Source: Buxus sempervirens
Taxonomy: Eukaryota > Streptophyta > Magnoliopsida > Buxales > Buxaceae
Assembly: GCA_947561395.2 (NCBI GenBank)
Contig: OX387185.1
Location: 45,642,602 to 45,706,601, forward strand
Reading direction: 5' to 3'
Length of the DNA: 64,000 nucleotides
In this document: in pieces, positions 37,801 through 51,400 of the stretch
How the letters are laid out: each line of letters opens with the position of its first letter
Position numbering within the stretch: the first letter of the stretch is position 1
The notes under the pieces: generated by a model
Seen by the model: the letters and a program-made list of their open reading frames with translations, nothing else
Told to the model about the DNA's origin: nothing
Databases searched by the model: none
Program-made: the position numbers and the translations under genes

Positions 37801-40345
37801 GCAGATAACCATTACTTTGTCATCCATACTCTAGAAAATAACTTCACAGACATGGGATGGTATTTCGTCATGATTTAGTATTTTGTTCTGTTATCACATT
37901 GCATGGATAGTATCTAACATCATGTCAATAAATACATACCATTGTGTGTACCTTGCTACAGTATACCAATTATTGCCAACTAGAGTGCAATATACAGCAG
38001 GGATTAAGTCATTTTTTTGAGTTGGATGCTGTTCAATCTTGACAAATAGAAAGAATGATTATCATTAAGAAATACCAAATTGTGGTACAAACAACTTCCT
38101 CATGAAAGACGGAACTCAGCATCTTTTCGTTTTTTGTTTTTGTTTTTGTTCTTGTTTGTGTTTAGTCATACGCCCCATTATCGTGGCTAATTAATCTTTC
38201 TCAATAGCAAATGAGTATAAAAAACTGGAGCAAGTACACATTCACAAATCAAAGGCTATCTCAAAACCTAAGTCAGTGATATGGTTACAGCAATAACTTT
38301 TGTGGATTCAAACCTCTGTAATATGCCCATTCCCAGGAGAAATATGATCAATATATCACAGTGGTCTAGCAACTGCCCAACTTTCAGTTGCATCAGCCAA
38401 ACCAGGATAATTAATTGTCACGGATTTCTTAAACTTCTTTTATTTTTTGGATGAAAGTTATTAGTATACTAATAATAATAAAGAGGGAGAGTACAGCGGG
38501 TTACAAGAGCCCACAAAACTAAGACAGGGAAACAGAAGAGATTACACTCCATAATGACATGGTAATAGTTGCGTGTTTCTCCAAAAATATGACTGCCGTG
38601 AGGCACAAGCAATCCAATGATCGCTCTTGTACCCCGAATTCAAACCATACAACATTAAGCTTCAATTTATAAGACAGCCCTTGTACAAGAACTTGGATTT
38701 TATTGTCTTGGAATTCATTGGCTCATTCGTTTTGGTTGATACAGCTATATTCAATCAGAAAATAGCCCTTGTATAGGAATGATGTGTTTAATTCAAATTG
38801 CTGTGGCTGAAATCCATTTTTTCATTTAGTGTTCTAAACTGTATTCTTTGGTCCCTAATGTTACTGTCAAACAATTTTAGTGAGCTTCTGCAGTCATCGT
38901 GTTCAAGGACAGATGCCTATTCTTATGGCTAGACAATGACTCTGAACTTTGTTTCCAGCTATATGAGCATGTTCTATATAAGTAAGCCTGATGTACAGAG
39001 GCACTATACTTTACGCATATTGTTTTGATTGGAATGATGAGTATTACATAATGAAAATAATTCTTGCAGCAGTAGGAGTGAGGCAGAGGAAAGCTATACA
39101 AACTGATCCTATCTTCTCTTAAGTTACTAGAGAGTTTTGTATTGTCAAAGAAACCATAACCCTATTGGAAATTTAGGAGAATTTTCAGTCCCAAAGGCTT
39201 AAGGATGCAAAGAAATATGTTGCCTCCTCCCAAATTGTCTTGCCATTATGAAAAAGATTTAGTATCTACATTGAGGTAGACAAATTGTGCTGACTTTATC
39301 TAGGCTGCTTAAGAGGAGAACTCAATAGAAAACCAGGGAAGTTAGGGAGCAAATAATACAGAATGCTAAAAAGGTATGAAGCAAAGCTAAAGAGAAAAGA
39401 AACTCTCTCTTGGTCTTGGAAAGACCATCTTTGGCAATATAACAATTTTAGGGTATAAAATGAATTCTTTTATTAAAACATAGACTGGGTGGCATAACCT
39501 TAAAGAAAAAATTCCAAGAATCGAATTTTATTCCCATCATATTAATGTCAAAAAGGAGTTCACCATATATTTATCACCATAAACTTAAACATTAGAATTC
39601 ACAATTCAGCCAGTAGATTAGCCATATTTTGCACCAATGTTTGTTCTAAAAGATCATCAGATATAGGAAGAAAGAAACAACAGTATTGCGAAGGAAAAGC
39701 GCATACTCAGACGACAGAAATTGTTCAAATAATGCTCTGATGAGGTCGAGACCCTGCCTGACTCTACGTAAATTACGGGAAAGGCTTCCAGACTTTCTCA
39801 CAGTGTCGTTTCGGATGTCATGATCAAGTATATTATGTAAAGTATCATACGTCTTGGATGCCTCCAGAAGACCTCGAACCTGAATGCATCAAATACATCA
39901 TTAGAAACGCATCCAAAAGACCCACAGCATTAAAATGGAGCTAAATAGCTAAAACAGAACCATCAAATCATATTACATCAATCCCTTTGTACCTAGATGA
40001 ACCGTTTAAGACTTCTTAATATAGAGAAAAAAAAAACGACGAAAAACCTAAAACTCAGGCCACAAATTACAGAAAAACCAAAATCGTTTCAGCTTTGCCG
40101 TTTGCCCTTGAAAACTCCTTAGCTAGCTATAAAAAATATGCAGCATTGCACTACCTCTACGTTTGTAGCTTCTATAATCTATATTACGGATTCGAGGAAA
40201 GGACACAGAAACAGGGATTTTAAATAAAATAACAGAAATTAGGAACTATGAGACTTCTTCTATCATCGAGTGATTTCTTTTAACTCCAAGAGTAGACGGC
40301 AGTAATAGCTAGCGATTCCAATAATCCAGGGAGAGGAAGAAAGGG

Positions 40346-40385
<40 letters not shown>

Positions 40386-40594
40386 GCAACCTTAGCGACG
40401 TACTCCAACTCGGCGAATTTGAAAGCGATGCCGAGGCATCCAAAGAGGACGGATACAAGAGAGCAGGCATCAGAGAAAGGAAGCAAACGAAGATCCTCGG
40501 AGCTCGAAGTAACCGTTCTGGAGAGATCCTCGAACGCCTCCGCAATCATAGAAAGGGGCGTCCCAGAGTCCTCGAAGGAGTCTTCTTCATCCAT
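34872..40594 (-). CDS. ACD11: ACD11-like sphingolipid (ceramide-1-phosphate) transfer protein
   Basis: Four exons (40391-40594, 39707-39879, 37502-37647, 34872-34978) join in phase to 209 residues, close to Arabidopsis ACD11 (206). The GLTP fold fills the protein. Landmarks in order: FSDACSLVSVLFGCLGIAFK; FAELEYVAKVRGLLEASKTY; LDHDIRNDTVRKSGS; NLRRVRQGLDLIRALFEQ, holding the basic phosphate-binding residues; CAPYHTWAVRTAVFAGMYAL, whose histidine matches the head-group histidine of ACD11; and the C-terminal PIIEYIDNLYISRNIRLDW. Family knowledge: ACD11 moves ceramide-1-phosphate between membranes, and its loss triggers cell death and defence responses. The small last exon, 2.5 kb away from exon 3, completes the fold, which strongly supports the model. 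It could be an ACD11 paralogue rather than the orthologue. Confidence 0.92.
35617..35662 (+). mobile_element. Ultra-short poly(A) insertion with 11-bp duplication
   Basis: GTGTAGTGAAA occurs at 35617-35627 and 35652-35662. Only ATGATTGATTACC and 11-12 A lie between the copies. It is in intron 3 of the ACD11-like gene. Confidence 0.6.
35764..35825 (+). pseudogene. Possible U6 snRNA fragment
   Basis: AATTGAAATAAG, then GGAGAAGACTTAGCATGACC, then AAGGCGAAGAAATGATC, resembles the U6 core with insertions and losses. It is weaker than the copy at 26862 and could be chance. Confidence 0.3.
36184..36441. repeat. GC-richer repeat with 54-bp tandem duplication
   Basis: Two copies of a 54-bp unit (36280-36333 and 36334-36387) are followed by a partial third. 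Each contains GATTAAATAAATGGACTGGC and TGGCATGGCATGATGGCACA. The block ends GGCCCATTTGAGATCCCTAG, which reads as a hAT-like terminus on the other strand (CTAGGGATCTCAAATGG). The left end is not defined. It is in intron 3 of the ACD11-like gene. Confidence 0.7.
37648..39706 (-). other. Intron 2 of the ACD11-like gene
   Basis: A 2.06-kb AT-rich intron joining exons in phase. I see no exon or definable transposon in it. Confidence 0.6.
40346..40382. repeat. GA/CT microsatellite beside a splice donor
   Basis: A pure GA run (CT on the coding strand) begins about 9 nt inside intron 1 of the ACD11-like gene. The coding strand there reads GTTGCTATTCTCTCTCTC. Confidence 0.9.
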
Positions 40595-41294
40595 GGTTGG
40601 GATGGTGTTGCTTCCTCATCACCATGTTCACTTCAAAACTCAAAACCAAAACGTGTAATGGACAGAACCTGAAAGAACAATGGATCTATTCTTTTTCATT
40701 GTTTTCTTCCAATCTCTTCTTCTTCTTCTTTTCTTGCTTAAAATAGGAAATGGAACTTGGAAGGGTACAAATTCGTGGTTCGCTAGAGATGCGGTTTGCC
40801 CCACGAAACGAATAACATGAGATCAGAGCATTCACCAAAAAAAAACCAGACTCCAGTCTTCCTTTGATTAAGTACCCGCCAAAATTGATTAAAAAAAAAT
40901 GGAAAAAATGGCGGACAGTCAAAGACGTATTAAAACGTGTCATGTGAAATAGTATGCTTTGATACGGAAGGCAGATTGTACAGCTCCTGTTTACCATTTT
41001 ATTTAAAATTTTGAAGCGGTGACGTTCAACGTGGGCCTTCCAAAAAAAGAAAACAAAAAAAAAACTATGAACGGCATCCACTATATGCTGCAAATAACAT
41101 TATAGATAGAAGCTCCAAAGTTTCTGCCATTTGGCTATGATAGGATTTTTTTAATAACACCTATAAAATCCTGCCATGTATTAGAGGAATTCCATTACGA
41201 GGCAGCTTTTCGCCGAGTGTCCTTACATGGCAGGTACTCATTGGATCGAATTAGAAGTTTAGAACACTACTCATAAGAAATGCTATCAATGGGT
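40595..41294. other. Upstream region of the ACD11-like gene
   Basis: Putative promoter and leader DNA. A minus-strand open frame at 40686-41093 is A/T-skewed and has no recognisable domain, so it is not called as a gene. Confidence 0.4.
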
Positions 41295-41640
41295 TGAATA
41301 AAAATATGAATCCAACCCAATTATAAGAAGATGGATCTTAGTTTAGATCGGATTATTCAATTATCTGAATCTATTTATATTCGGATCAGAATATGAAACC
41401 ACACATATTCGACTCGATAAAGATCCGGCCGTTTATTTTATCTATATATAATATTTTTTCATGCATTTTAAGTCTTTTTATATATTAGTATAGAAGGAAT
41501 GAAAGTTCCTTATAATATTTATTGATTTAAAGTTATAATATGAGGCTGATTTGAATTAATACATCTTTATTTGATCCACTAACTTGAGGTTTATAATATC
41601 TTAATCGTTTTTTTTTCATATGTTATGTAAATGGATTTAC
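41295..41640. mobile_element. Truncated copy of the 12566 hAT-type MITE
   Basis: It shares long blocks with 12580-12890, including AAGTCTTTTTATATATTAG and TAGAAGGAATGAA. It also begins with a CAATGGGTTG end. The right half is replaced by other AT-rich sequence. Confidence 0.65.
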
Positions 41641-41744
41641 ATCATATGTTATATAATATCCACTAACTTTCAAATCTTATTTAATATATAGCATATATAA
41701 AACTATAGCTAACGAGAAAATATATTATATTTAATAGAACAATG

Positions 41745-43035
41745 TTGGGTTTGGGGCTAGGTTGGGGCGGGTTGGACAAGACCCAAATCCTCCCAATCTT
41801 ATTTTGCCAATACTAAACTCTAACCATTAACAATAAGGCTAGGCAGGTTACCCGTTTAACCTGCTCCATTCCTATCCCTATCCCTAGAACTGGTGTTACC
41901 TATATTTTTATCTTGAATTAGTTGCTATTCTCTCTCTCCAACAGTAGTTTTTTTTTGTTTCCAACTTTATTCCTATCTCCCTCTCTCTCTCTCGCTCATA
42001 TATTTTCTTACAATCGTCTTCTTCTATTTTATTCAACAATAAAATCTACCTCATATTTACAACCCCAGAAAAAAGTTCTCAAATATCAAGTACTCCTAAT
42101 TTCAAATGCTCTATATTACAACATTTGTTTCAAAGAACATCAACCAATGCCCGATACAAGTGCAAGTGATGTCAACCAATTTTATTCCTAATGACTTTCC
42201 TTTTTGTTTTTGTTGAGAATTGTGCAATCAAAACAGTAAAAGAAAAAGGAGAGAAGAAGAACACGCAGATTTAAGTGGTTCGGCAATGTGTTTACGTCCA
42301 CTGTGTACGGCAAAATTTCCACTATATGAAAACAATTAAGGTTACATCAATATATATATATACAACCCTTAGACCCAGAATATGAGCTATCGTTTCCAAC
42401 AGTTTTTTTATTTTGGGTAAGACAGTGACTTTTTATCCTGAATGAGGTAATTTCTTTTTTTTTTTGGAGCAACCAAGCATTTGAGAAAGTTTAGTATAAA
42501 GGTTAATCCTAGAATGAGCTAGCTTAACTCACACAAGGCTTGACCAGTTGACCTTAACATTCAGTCCACAAGTAAAGTAGGAATTTAAAAAATTAGCCCT
42601 TTTTCTAGACAACTTTGAGCCCTTTTTTTTTGTGGGTAAAATAAACAACCTTGAGTAGGCCTAGCTCATTTACGCTTTGCTTAATTATTTTACGATAACT
42701 TGGGGTATGTTCTAAGTAGAACGGGGGGCCAAAAAGGGTGAACTAATAACACATTTAGCTTTTGAAATTTTTATACTTTATTAGTAATATATATATATAT
42801 AATGTTATATCATTAATAAGATAAATAACATATTTAAAATTTAAAATGAAAATAATAAAATTTATGAAATGTGATTTAATTTCGTCGTAGTGTGCCCATT
42901 TGACAGGATCTGTATCTTTCTTATCATTGACGCGGGTCAGTAATATTATTGAATCGAAGCTAAACTTGAACTTTAGAGAAAAAACAATATCAAGAAGACA
43001 TAGCCCAAAGAGGTCTAACAAGCCTTAACTGAGTC
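41745..43035. other. Intergenic with transposon scraps
   Basis: A GGGTTGG-rich stretch at 41745-41890 ends CTATCCCTAG and resembles the hAT-like ends elsewhere. The rest is AT-rich DNA with T runs. No gene is seen. Confidence 0.4.
42609..42655 (-). mobile_element. Ultra-short poly(A) insertion, minus orientation
   Basis: ACAACTTTGAG (42609-42619) and ACAACCTTGAG (42645-42655) flank a stretch that on the minus strand reads TATTTTACCCAC, nine A, then GGG. One mismatch in 11 makes this weaker than the other cases. Confidence 0.45.
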
Positions 43036-43038
43036 TAA

Positions 43039-44170
43039 GGTTGTGTTTGGGATTGCTTAATTTGGCTTTTAGTTTAATAAAATACTTTTTTAAGTTAAAA
43101 TCTTGTTTGGTAATTTAAAATGGATAAGTGCTTATCCATAAGAAGATGAAGACTACCCGTAATGAGAAGCCCCCTTTTTTCAGCTTATCCTTCCACTTAT
43201 TCGGAAAGTTCACAATTGACCTCTTTTCCATCTCGCTCTTCTCTTTGCACAACATCGATTCTCTCTTGCTCAGTCATGGCCGTTTGTCTGAGCTTTTGAT
43301 CTTTGTCCATGGATGCAAACATACGGCACTGATCTTTCGCAAATAAAAAATTAATGTTCGTCGACAGATTCAGTGCTCCTTGTGTAACAAAAGCCGAACA
43401 GCTTCGTTTCAGATATTTCCTTGTCGCCAGTGTTAGCATACCTCATAACACATCAGCAAGTGAAGACAAATCAACATAACGACCTGTTCTCTCTTGATTG
43501 TTCTTGAATATAAATTTGTCATAGATCAACGGTGATGCATTCATCTGTCATTGTATAAATATCACATGTATCCAATGCTGTAATGAATGAGAAGAAATTG
43601 TCTTTTCCTCTTCACTTCAACAATCGGCGTTCTTGCCTGCAGTTGAGGATAGAACTTGTCTTTGAATTCGATATCTCGATTATCTGTTATTTTTACTCAG
43701 TTTGATTTCATTGAGAGTTTTTGATTTCGTTGGGAGTTTTTGATTCCGATCGTTTGTGTTGCCGAAATTTTGGGTCCATTTGATAACTACTAGGGAACTT
43801 TTTTGTTTGATTCTCTTTCCAATTTATTCCGGTTACTTTTCATATTTTTTTGGGGTTTTTTGTTGCCGGAATAGCAGGCTTTAATCAATCTAAATCATGG
43901 TCACTCGAAGCACCCTCTTGGCTTGGATTTTGTAAATTTGATGAAATGACATACTGATTTTGATATTTTAAAATTTAAAGGGTTAAAATAGAATTTCTAG
44001 TTTTCAATTTTCTCCTCTCTCAACTTTCATTTGCAATTAAGTGCTTAATACAATGGTTTACCAAACATAAATATTTTTTTCAAAATGAGTAACTTTTAAA
44101 TTATGGATAGGCACTTAAATAAGATTAAGTTACCTACAAGCACTTACCCTGAGCAATCCCAAACACCACC
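43039..44170. mobile_element. PIF/Harbinger-type element, 1.13 kb, non-autonomous
   Basis: The ends are GGTTGTGTTTGGGATTGCTT and the near inverse GAGCAATCCCAAACACCACC. TAA flanks it at 43036-43038 and 44171-44173. No transposase is seen. The core (about 43190-43800) is unlike a simple MITE. On the minus strand 43197-43439 reads an 80-codon frame with a presequence-like start (MLTLATRKYLKRSCSAFVTQ), and 43610-43800 looks like a plant 5' leader. It may have captured host sequence, but the source gene is not recognised. Confidence 0.7.
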
Positions 44171-44725
44171 TAAGCTTCGTTCAAGTATATGAAGCCTTCC
44201 CAGTTGGTGAAGCTCCACCCTGCTAGGCTTGTTTACATCCCCAGGTCACCCAAACCCACCTCTTATAAGTTATAACAAGATTACGAAACATAATATTATG
44301 TGAAAGAATCGAAGTCACCAAGACAGGAGATTAGAGCACATCACTTTTCAAGTAGAAACCATGTGTTATAATCTGAGCCGGTGAACACCAAGTCCTTACT
44401 CTTAATCCGTGCTAAAAGAACCCACAGCAAAATTTGTCATGATCAGACACCAGCCGAGGAGTTTGTGCAAAACAAAATACCCCCACATAAATCAGAGTCA
44501 CGTATAAATTTGGTAGATCTTAACTGAAGAAAAGAAAATAACGCAAACGTTAAAAGGGGGAGACAGTATAAACATTTTCAAGTATCTTTTGTCCGTCCCA
44601 AATATTCCAACACAGTTCGATCTCTACCGACAGAATAGAGAACAACCATAAAAAGGCAACCAAAGGTAAAAACTGCAGGGATTGATAGAAAAAAGACAAA
44701 GGAAAATTACTATATTTGTTTCATA

Positions 44726-44958
44726 TCATTCCTCGAACTCATTGATGTGATCTAAAAGATAGTTTGCAGCAAGTTCCTCATTCTTGTTGCAGGCAAAAAA
44801 CACCTCCAATACAAGTGGTCGATCAAAGCCCATTGCCACGAGCTGCCAAGAATGCATTGTTAACAGATATCAATAACACAATTAGGCACCACCAGTAACC
44901 AAAACAATTTTAACATTCTGATATCCTCAACCAGAGTTGAATGAGGAAGGACGGACTC

Positions 44959-45011
<53 letters not shown>

Positions 45012-45465
45012 CTGCGGTGCCGTATGGTTACATGCTATAGGCAATAAAATCGCAAACCATGACCCCTACATCTCCTCTATTATATTAGATTAAATGGCAG
45101 AATGCTTTATTGTATTAGGCAAAATAGAAAGACGGGAGGAGAACAGACTCACTCTCTCAATAGCTTCATGCTCCTCAGGTGTGACTTGCACTGCTTGGGG
45201 CATTGCTGAGGCAATCTGTCCCAATATGTTTCTGATCCAAATTGAATAGTAAATTAGCATCACATCAAATAAATCAACAAAGATAGACGTAACTCACCCT
45301 TCTTCTCCCTCAACCGGCTCATTAATCAGGCGAAGAAAGTCGGCCTGATGCTCTTGTATAAGCCTCATTAGGTGTGGATTCTGCTTCCCTAGTTCTTGAA
45401 GCATAGGCTGCGTAAGTAAGAAGAAAACAGCATGAGAAAAAAAATAAATGATAGCATGCATACCT

Positions 45466-45498
<33 letters not shown>

Positions 45499-48400
45499 AA
45501 ACCTGCAAGATTTGAGGGTTCGCCTGAACCATGGCTCGCAATGCTTGGAACTGATACACAGTATAAAGAACTGAAAACTTCAATAGCAGTCCCAATAATT
45601 TAAATGAAATAAGTAAAGAAAAAAACTTAGTAGTAGTGATGAAAAAAGGGAACCATAGAACATAGTCATTACCTGCGGACTGTTACGCAAGAAATCCAAC
45701 GTACCGGCACCTGCTGCATTAGATCCCACATTTGGAATGCCCTGTTTCCAATACATTAAGCCCACAACCTGAAGGTAAGCAATGATGAAGTTAAGTGCTT
45801 TCACAATGCATACCTGTGGAAAGAGGTCCAAGGGACTTGCATTAGGTCCACTGGAAGTAACGGCTGGTTGTGTTGCCTGTGCTGGCTGTGCTGGTTGTGC
45901 AGGCTGTGCAGTCTGAGCTGGAGGATTTACAGCCTGCCCACTAGCAGGAGCTCGGGCCACAGGCAGAACTTCAGCTTGCTCAGGAATACCCTGACAAATT
46001 TTAATGGAACATGAGACAAAATTTATTGAAATAATTCTTGCATGGCGGCACATAACAACAAATTAAAGGCAACTCAGTCCTCTCACGAATCTTCAAGTCA
46101 CCATTACAATATTTCTTGCTATGGAGATGCATATAACAAAATAATTCCAAACAGATGGCTTTTAAATCCTTAGATCATCTTCCAGTTCAGAAACAAAGCA
46201 AAATCTCAAAAGCAAGACCATTGAATAGATAATGAAAAACATGACTTCACAAGTATTTTAGGTTGTGGGCAAAGCAGATAAATCTTCCACAATAACACAA
46301 ATCCTACATTTTTCCCAAATTTTACCAAGAAATTTAGAAATTGTTCAGAGATGTCACAAACTGTTTTAGAAAAAGCAGCATCCTTATCTCTATGTTTGAT
46401 ATTTGATTCAAAAACTTTTAGGCTGTTCAAAGGTCCCTTTTGAGCACAAACCTTCATAAGTTGTATTATATAAATTTTTAAAAAATAATTCCAACAAAAT
46501 TATTCATTGGAGATGATTAAAAATATAAAAAGAATACACGACCCCTCAGAAAAAAAAATTTATTAGCTTGTAAAAGGATTTGCATTGAATTAGGTTTTAT
46601 AGAGAAAAATTTGCGCTTCCAATTTAATATATTAGACTGAAAGAAAATAATGCAAAAAATGATTAAGAACTTAACTAAAATATGACCATGGAATTGCAGT
46701 GATTATTGTTTCATAAGGTACTGTGAAGGATCTTACTATTTTTGCTTAATATTGCAAATATAACAACATGAGATAGAGCTGATCCCTATCTGGCGGGAGA
46801 GACCAAATGGGCAACGGCTAAAGGATGACATGGATGGACCAGAGTGTGGTAACCCAGGACCAGCAGCAATAGGTGTCAAAGGAGCAATTGCACACAATGT
46901 TGGATATGCAAATTCTACAGTTGCAGAAGCCACAACTGCTCTGGAAGAGCATCAAACTATCTACGAATTTGGTAGAATCAAAGATTTTCATTGAGACAAA
47001 ATCAAGTAACATCTACGAATCTCTGACGCCAAAAGCAGTTTAACCATCATGGCAGATTATAGGACTCATTTCGGACAATCTTACTTTACTTGCTGGATTC
47101 CAAACTTGTTGAGATCAGAAACATCCTTAGAGGCAAATAAGGTAGCAGATAAACTGGCTAACTTTGCCTTAAGACTACTTTTATTGTTTTTGGAAGAAAG
47201 ATCTTCCACGAAAGAAGACTACCTGGGGCATACCACTACCATGTAGTTCCCTGTTTAAATCCAAAATACCTTATCCATTAACCCAAAAAAAAAAAGAAAG
47301 GAATACAGCAACATGAACTGCACTATAGGTAACAATTTGAACCTTTGTAGAGCAGGAGATGCAAGTCATAGCGGAGTGCTCATGGTAACAAGTGGAGGCG
47401 AATGAAGGGAAAAGAAATAAGAACCTGTAGTTCTTTCCCTTCTAATTTTATCGCCTCAAAATATAAATATAAGAAAACAATCAAACAAAACATGATATAA
47501 ACGGTTCAGACAACAACCCCAAACATGGACTATAGGTCTAAAGCATCAGCAGCAATTCACTCAAACAATCCGATCAGTTCTGATTTCTACACCAATACCT
47601 TCATTTTATGCAATGAATACTCATTTTCTATCATTTCAAGAAGATACGAGATAGCACGCATTGCAAGCCAAAAATATTCACCATGTTTACAAAGACACAA
47701 AGGACAGGAAAAAGACTCACCGAATATAAATACTCGACAGCTCTCTCTGGGTTGTTAAAAGCAGCACGTAGAGCACGGACAACGGTATCTCTATCCCAAC
47801 TCCCTCCACCCATATCAAGAATTTGCTGAATCGTTACTTCAAGGGTATTTCCTGCAACAAGATTCGATGCTGCTTGGCCATAAACATCTGATTCCGAGCT
47901 GCTTCAATCAAATAAAAAAAATGTATCAACAAGAAAAGGAGATAAATAGTCCACTTTTCCCAAAAGTAAATAGAGGCAATATAAGACTCTAAAAATCGCC
48001 ATATCAATTGAACATGAAAGCAATCTACTGACGAGGCAGTAACAGTTGAAGCTGGAGCTGCAGCGGTAGCAGATGCAGGAACTGCAGCAGTAGCAGATGC
48101 AGGAGTTGAAACAGTAGCAGATGCAGGAACAGAGGGTAGCCTACCAAATAAATAAAAATAGATCAAAACGAAAGTGACAATAGATACTAATAAGCACCAT
48201 ATGAATAATGTTCAGCCACTGATAAAGAAATCAAAGGAAGCTGAACTCACAGGGCTTCAGCTGCTGGAGGGGCTTGAGGGGTTGCTGATGCCGGAGTAGA
48301 AGTAGGTGGTGTAGAACTTGCAGGCGGGGCCTGTAAATGTGTAATCAGTTGTAGTAGATGCATTCCAGATCACAAATGAGAGAGAATTCATGAGCATTGG

Positions 48401-51400
48401 ATTCAATCGTTGGGATAAATAACAGCAAGGTTGTTAACCAAAATGAAAAGATGAATGCAACAATCAACCAGGCAGAGCGTCCAGCTTGCCTAAAAAGGAC
48501 CGTTTGTTTGTGTGTGTGTGCATGCATGCGTATAAACAACACACAGAGAAAGAAAAACAAGTAGAAGAAGTATCATGAGAACAGATATTTCGTGTCTTAT
48601 TAAATGCACGTCTTCGTTTTGCACATTACTGTACTCATAGAACTTACAAAGCATCAAAGCAAGCAAAAACTTTAAAAAAAAAAAAAAACATTTCTTTGGG
48701 GCTTTTGTAAGCAGTAACCATTTCAGTCACAAACTGAAATTGGAAGAGTTTACAGTTGATTGTATCAGTGTTCGTTCTTGCAAACGGTTTCAAATGCTTA
48801 TATGTTCACACCCACAGTTCCCTTCTTTTATTCAATATCCTCATTTTCAGTTTAGTGAATACCTACTCTGCTTGGTTAATTTATATCTATGCTTTTCCAA
48901 ATAACCACATCCTGGAAACCTGTCATGCCATGATATTCCATAAATATTAGTTCGATAGAGACATGCCATTATTTCATCGGGTAATTTGTCTCCTATGAAC
49001 CAAAACTGAAGACTAATTCTTGGGATCTGACCTTGAATATCAATGCATTCCTAAAAGACTGGAATATTTCAGGCAAAAGACCCTACTGCAACTAAAAACA
49101 CTGCCAGCTTATAAAGGAACCAGTCATGTTACCATCACAGGTATACTAAGCATTGAAGAATTGCTTGTGCTTTATATGAATCAGCTTTTAGGAATTATTT
49201 AACATTTCCAAGTTGTTAGAAAAGACTGGTTATACTTATACCACAACATTTATAGGTATAATTCAGGTGTTCCTCTGTTATTCAGTGAGTAAAGTATCAG
49301 AGAAGAAGTATTTTATGGATGGCACCACCTTGTTTAAATCAGGAAACATCAGGATATTGAGTATGTCTGTCATGACTATTAGATTAGCTTATATGAATAA
49401 TTGTGAGGTCCAACGGTCAAGCTTATGGTTTTTAGGTTTACAATTAAATTTGATATATATAATGGTTCAGAAAGAAGAAACAGTCACAATGTTGCCTGAG
49501 CATTATGGACATCATTTTGAAATCATAAAAAGGATCCAAGATACCCCAGTTCACATCTTTAGAATGCGCATAAATGTCTTTTAAACCACTTACAAAAAAG
49601 CTTGACACAACAAGACTTATTCAACTACTCATTTTACAATTATTTATTTTTCCAGGGGCAAGTTAGCTGATCTCAATAGTAGTTGACAAACCACAACTAA
49701 ATCAGAAACTAAAAAGCTTCAGGCAGCCAAGCTTAATGGGCTAGACAAGGATGTTCAGAGTTTTTTTTTTCCCTGAATTGTTACAATAGCCAAAGCACTT
49801 ATGCCAAATGTTTTGCAGACTACAAAAGTAAAGTGATATCTCTCAACTCTTCCACATGTGAAGTTATCACTCTTATGCCACATTTTTGGCATGGTTAAGT
49901 ATGATATAAATAACGGTACGACATATTCCAACAAGGAAATTCTTTTTTGAGAGAGATTGCCCCATCCAAATTTGGTAGGGTGTGAAAATCCTGTTAAATG
50001 CACTTCCTATAAAATTCAAACTAGTGATATGATTAAACGTATATGGAAATAAGGATGAAGAATGCATGTCACATCGGATTTTCTTTCCTGTTTCAGAATT
50101 TTCCATTTAATCCAAGTAATTGGCAGTGATGATACATAACAAATCAAAAGAAATCGAACAAGATATGCCCGTGCTTGTTCTTGCCTGACTTAAAGGTGTA
50201 GCTGATTATTATTAAACAAAGAAAAACCCGATTTGTTTACTTTTTTTATATTGAAAGAGCTAAAAACAAGATATGTAGCATTTTTTTGTACCTGACTTGC
50301 TGGTGCAGATGACGTTGTTGAGGATGATGTAGTTGAGGCTCCGCTACCAGAGCTCTTACTCTGGCATTTTCAAAAGAAAACATTACACAAAGAATAATAT
50401 GACCTTCAATGTGCTAAATTAAAATGAATATAATTGATCAAAAGACATACAAATGAGAACCACAAAATGGTAGCTAGAAAAGTAGCCAAAAAAATTAAAG
50501 CAGCCAATTGGTTATTGAGTTCATAAACTACAGCATGATCTTGTGTGCAAATTAATCACTATGACCAATAGGTGCAGTTTTATCATCATTGGTAGAGGAA
50601 ATAGAGAAGTTTTTTGGATCATCCCCTGAAACGTAGCAGTAAAATATTCACACTGCACAGAAGTGAAATTAGGAGGAGGAGGAGGGAGGGCGGGTGTTTT
50701 CCCGAAAAAATGACACAACATATGAGCCTCTTTTCACAGAAATTAAAAAATCCAACTAATAACAATGCTTGAATCTCCACTTAAAATGGAATTCCCAGAT
50801 TTGAATCACACTCCATTCCTTGATCACTCACCATCTAGAAAGCCACATGGATACCTCAATAACAAATCTGACCATCAAATGCAATGCTAAACAGAATATT
50901 TTTCTGCCCTTATACACCTAACCTTCAGGACAAATCCAAACTTGAAACTTTAAATTCAAAAGGACATAGAAAGATCAACCTTGGTTAACATGACAACAAT
51001 AAAACTATTCTCAGAAACTTTGTTTTCGTCCAGTGTTGTGGCATCTTTAAGAACTTTTCCCTGATGGATGAGCATTTGTTGTGCTGCAGGATACACATCT
51101 GAGCCTTGTACCGTTTCTATAGTTTTCTTCACGTCAGTAACCTGAATAAAGCATTATAAGAACTACGCAAATTAATAACCATGAGACTAACAGATAATAG
51201 TCACTGGTAAATGGTTTGCACATAAAAATCCATCCATAAATGCATGTTCATATATCAATTTTCCCTGAAATTAGAAGCTCTGTCATATGAGAAAAAAAAA
51301 TGTGACAACATAAAATGCCAGTAAAGATCATATATAAAGAAAAAATGCATCATATGTGCTTTATTAAATCCATGATTGACAGGGAAATAGTTTTTATGAT

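Noticed and set aside
40686-41093. 135-codon minus-strand frame upstream of the ACD11-like gene
   Set aside because: Low-complexity Phe/Lys composition from A/T runs, no domain, and it lies in the promoter region.
44957-45007. Poly(A)-(AT)n tract as another retroposon
   Set aside because: No target duplication found on either side. Kept only as a microsatellite.
48345-49584. Several open frames on both strands inside RAD23 intron 3
   Set aside because: No protein family recognised and the flanking RAD23 exons join in phase across them.
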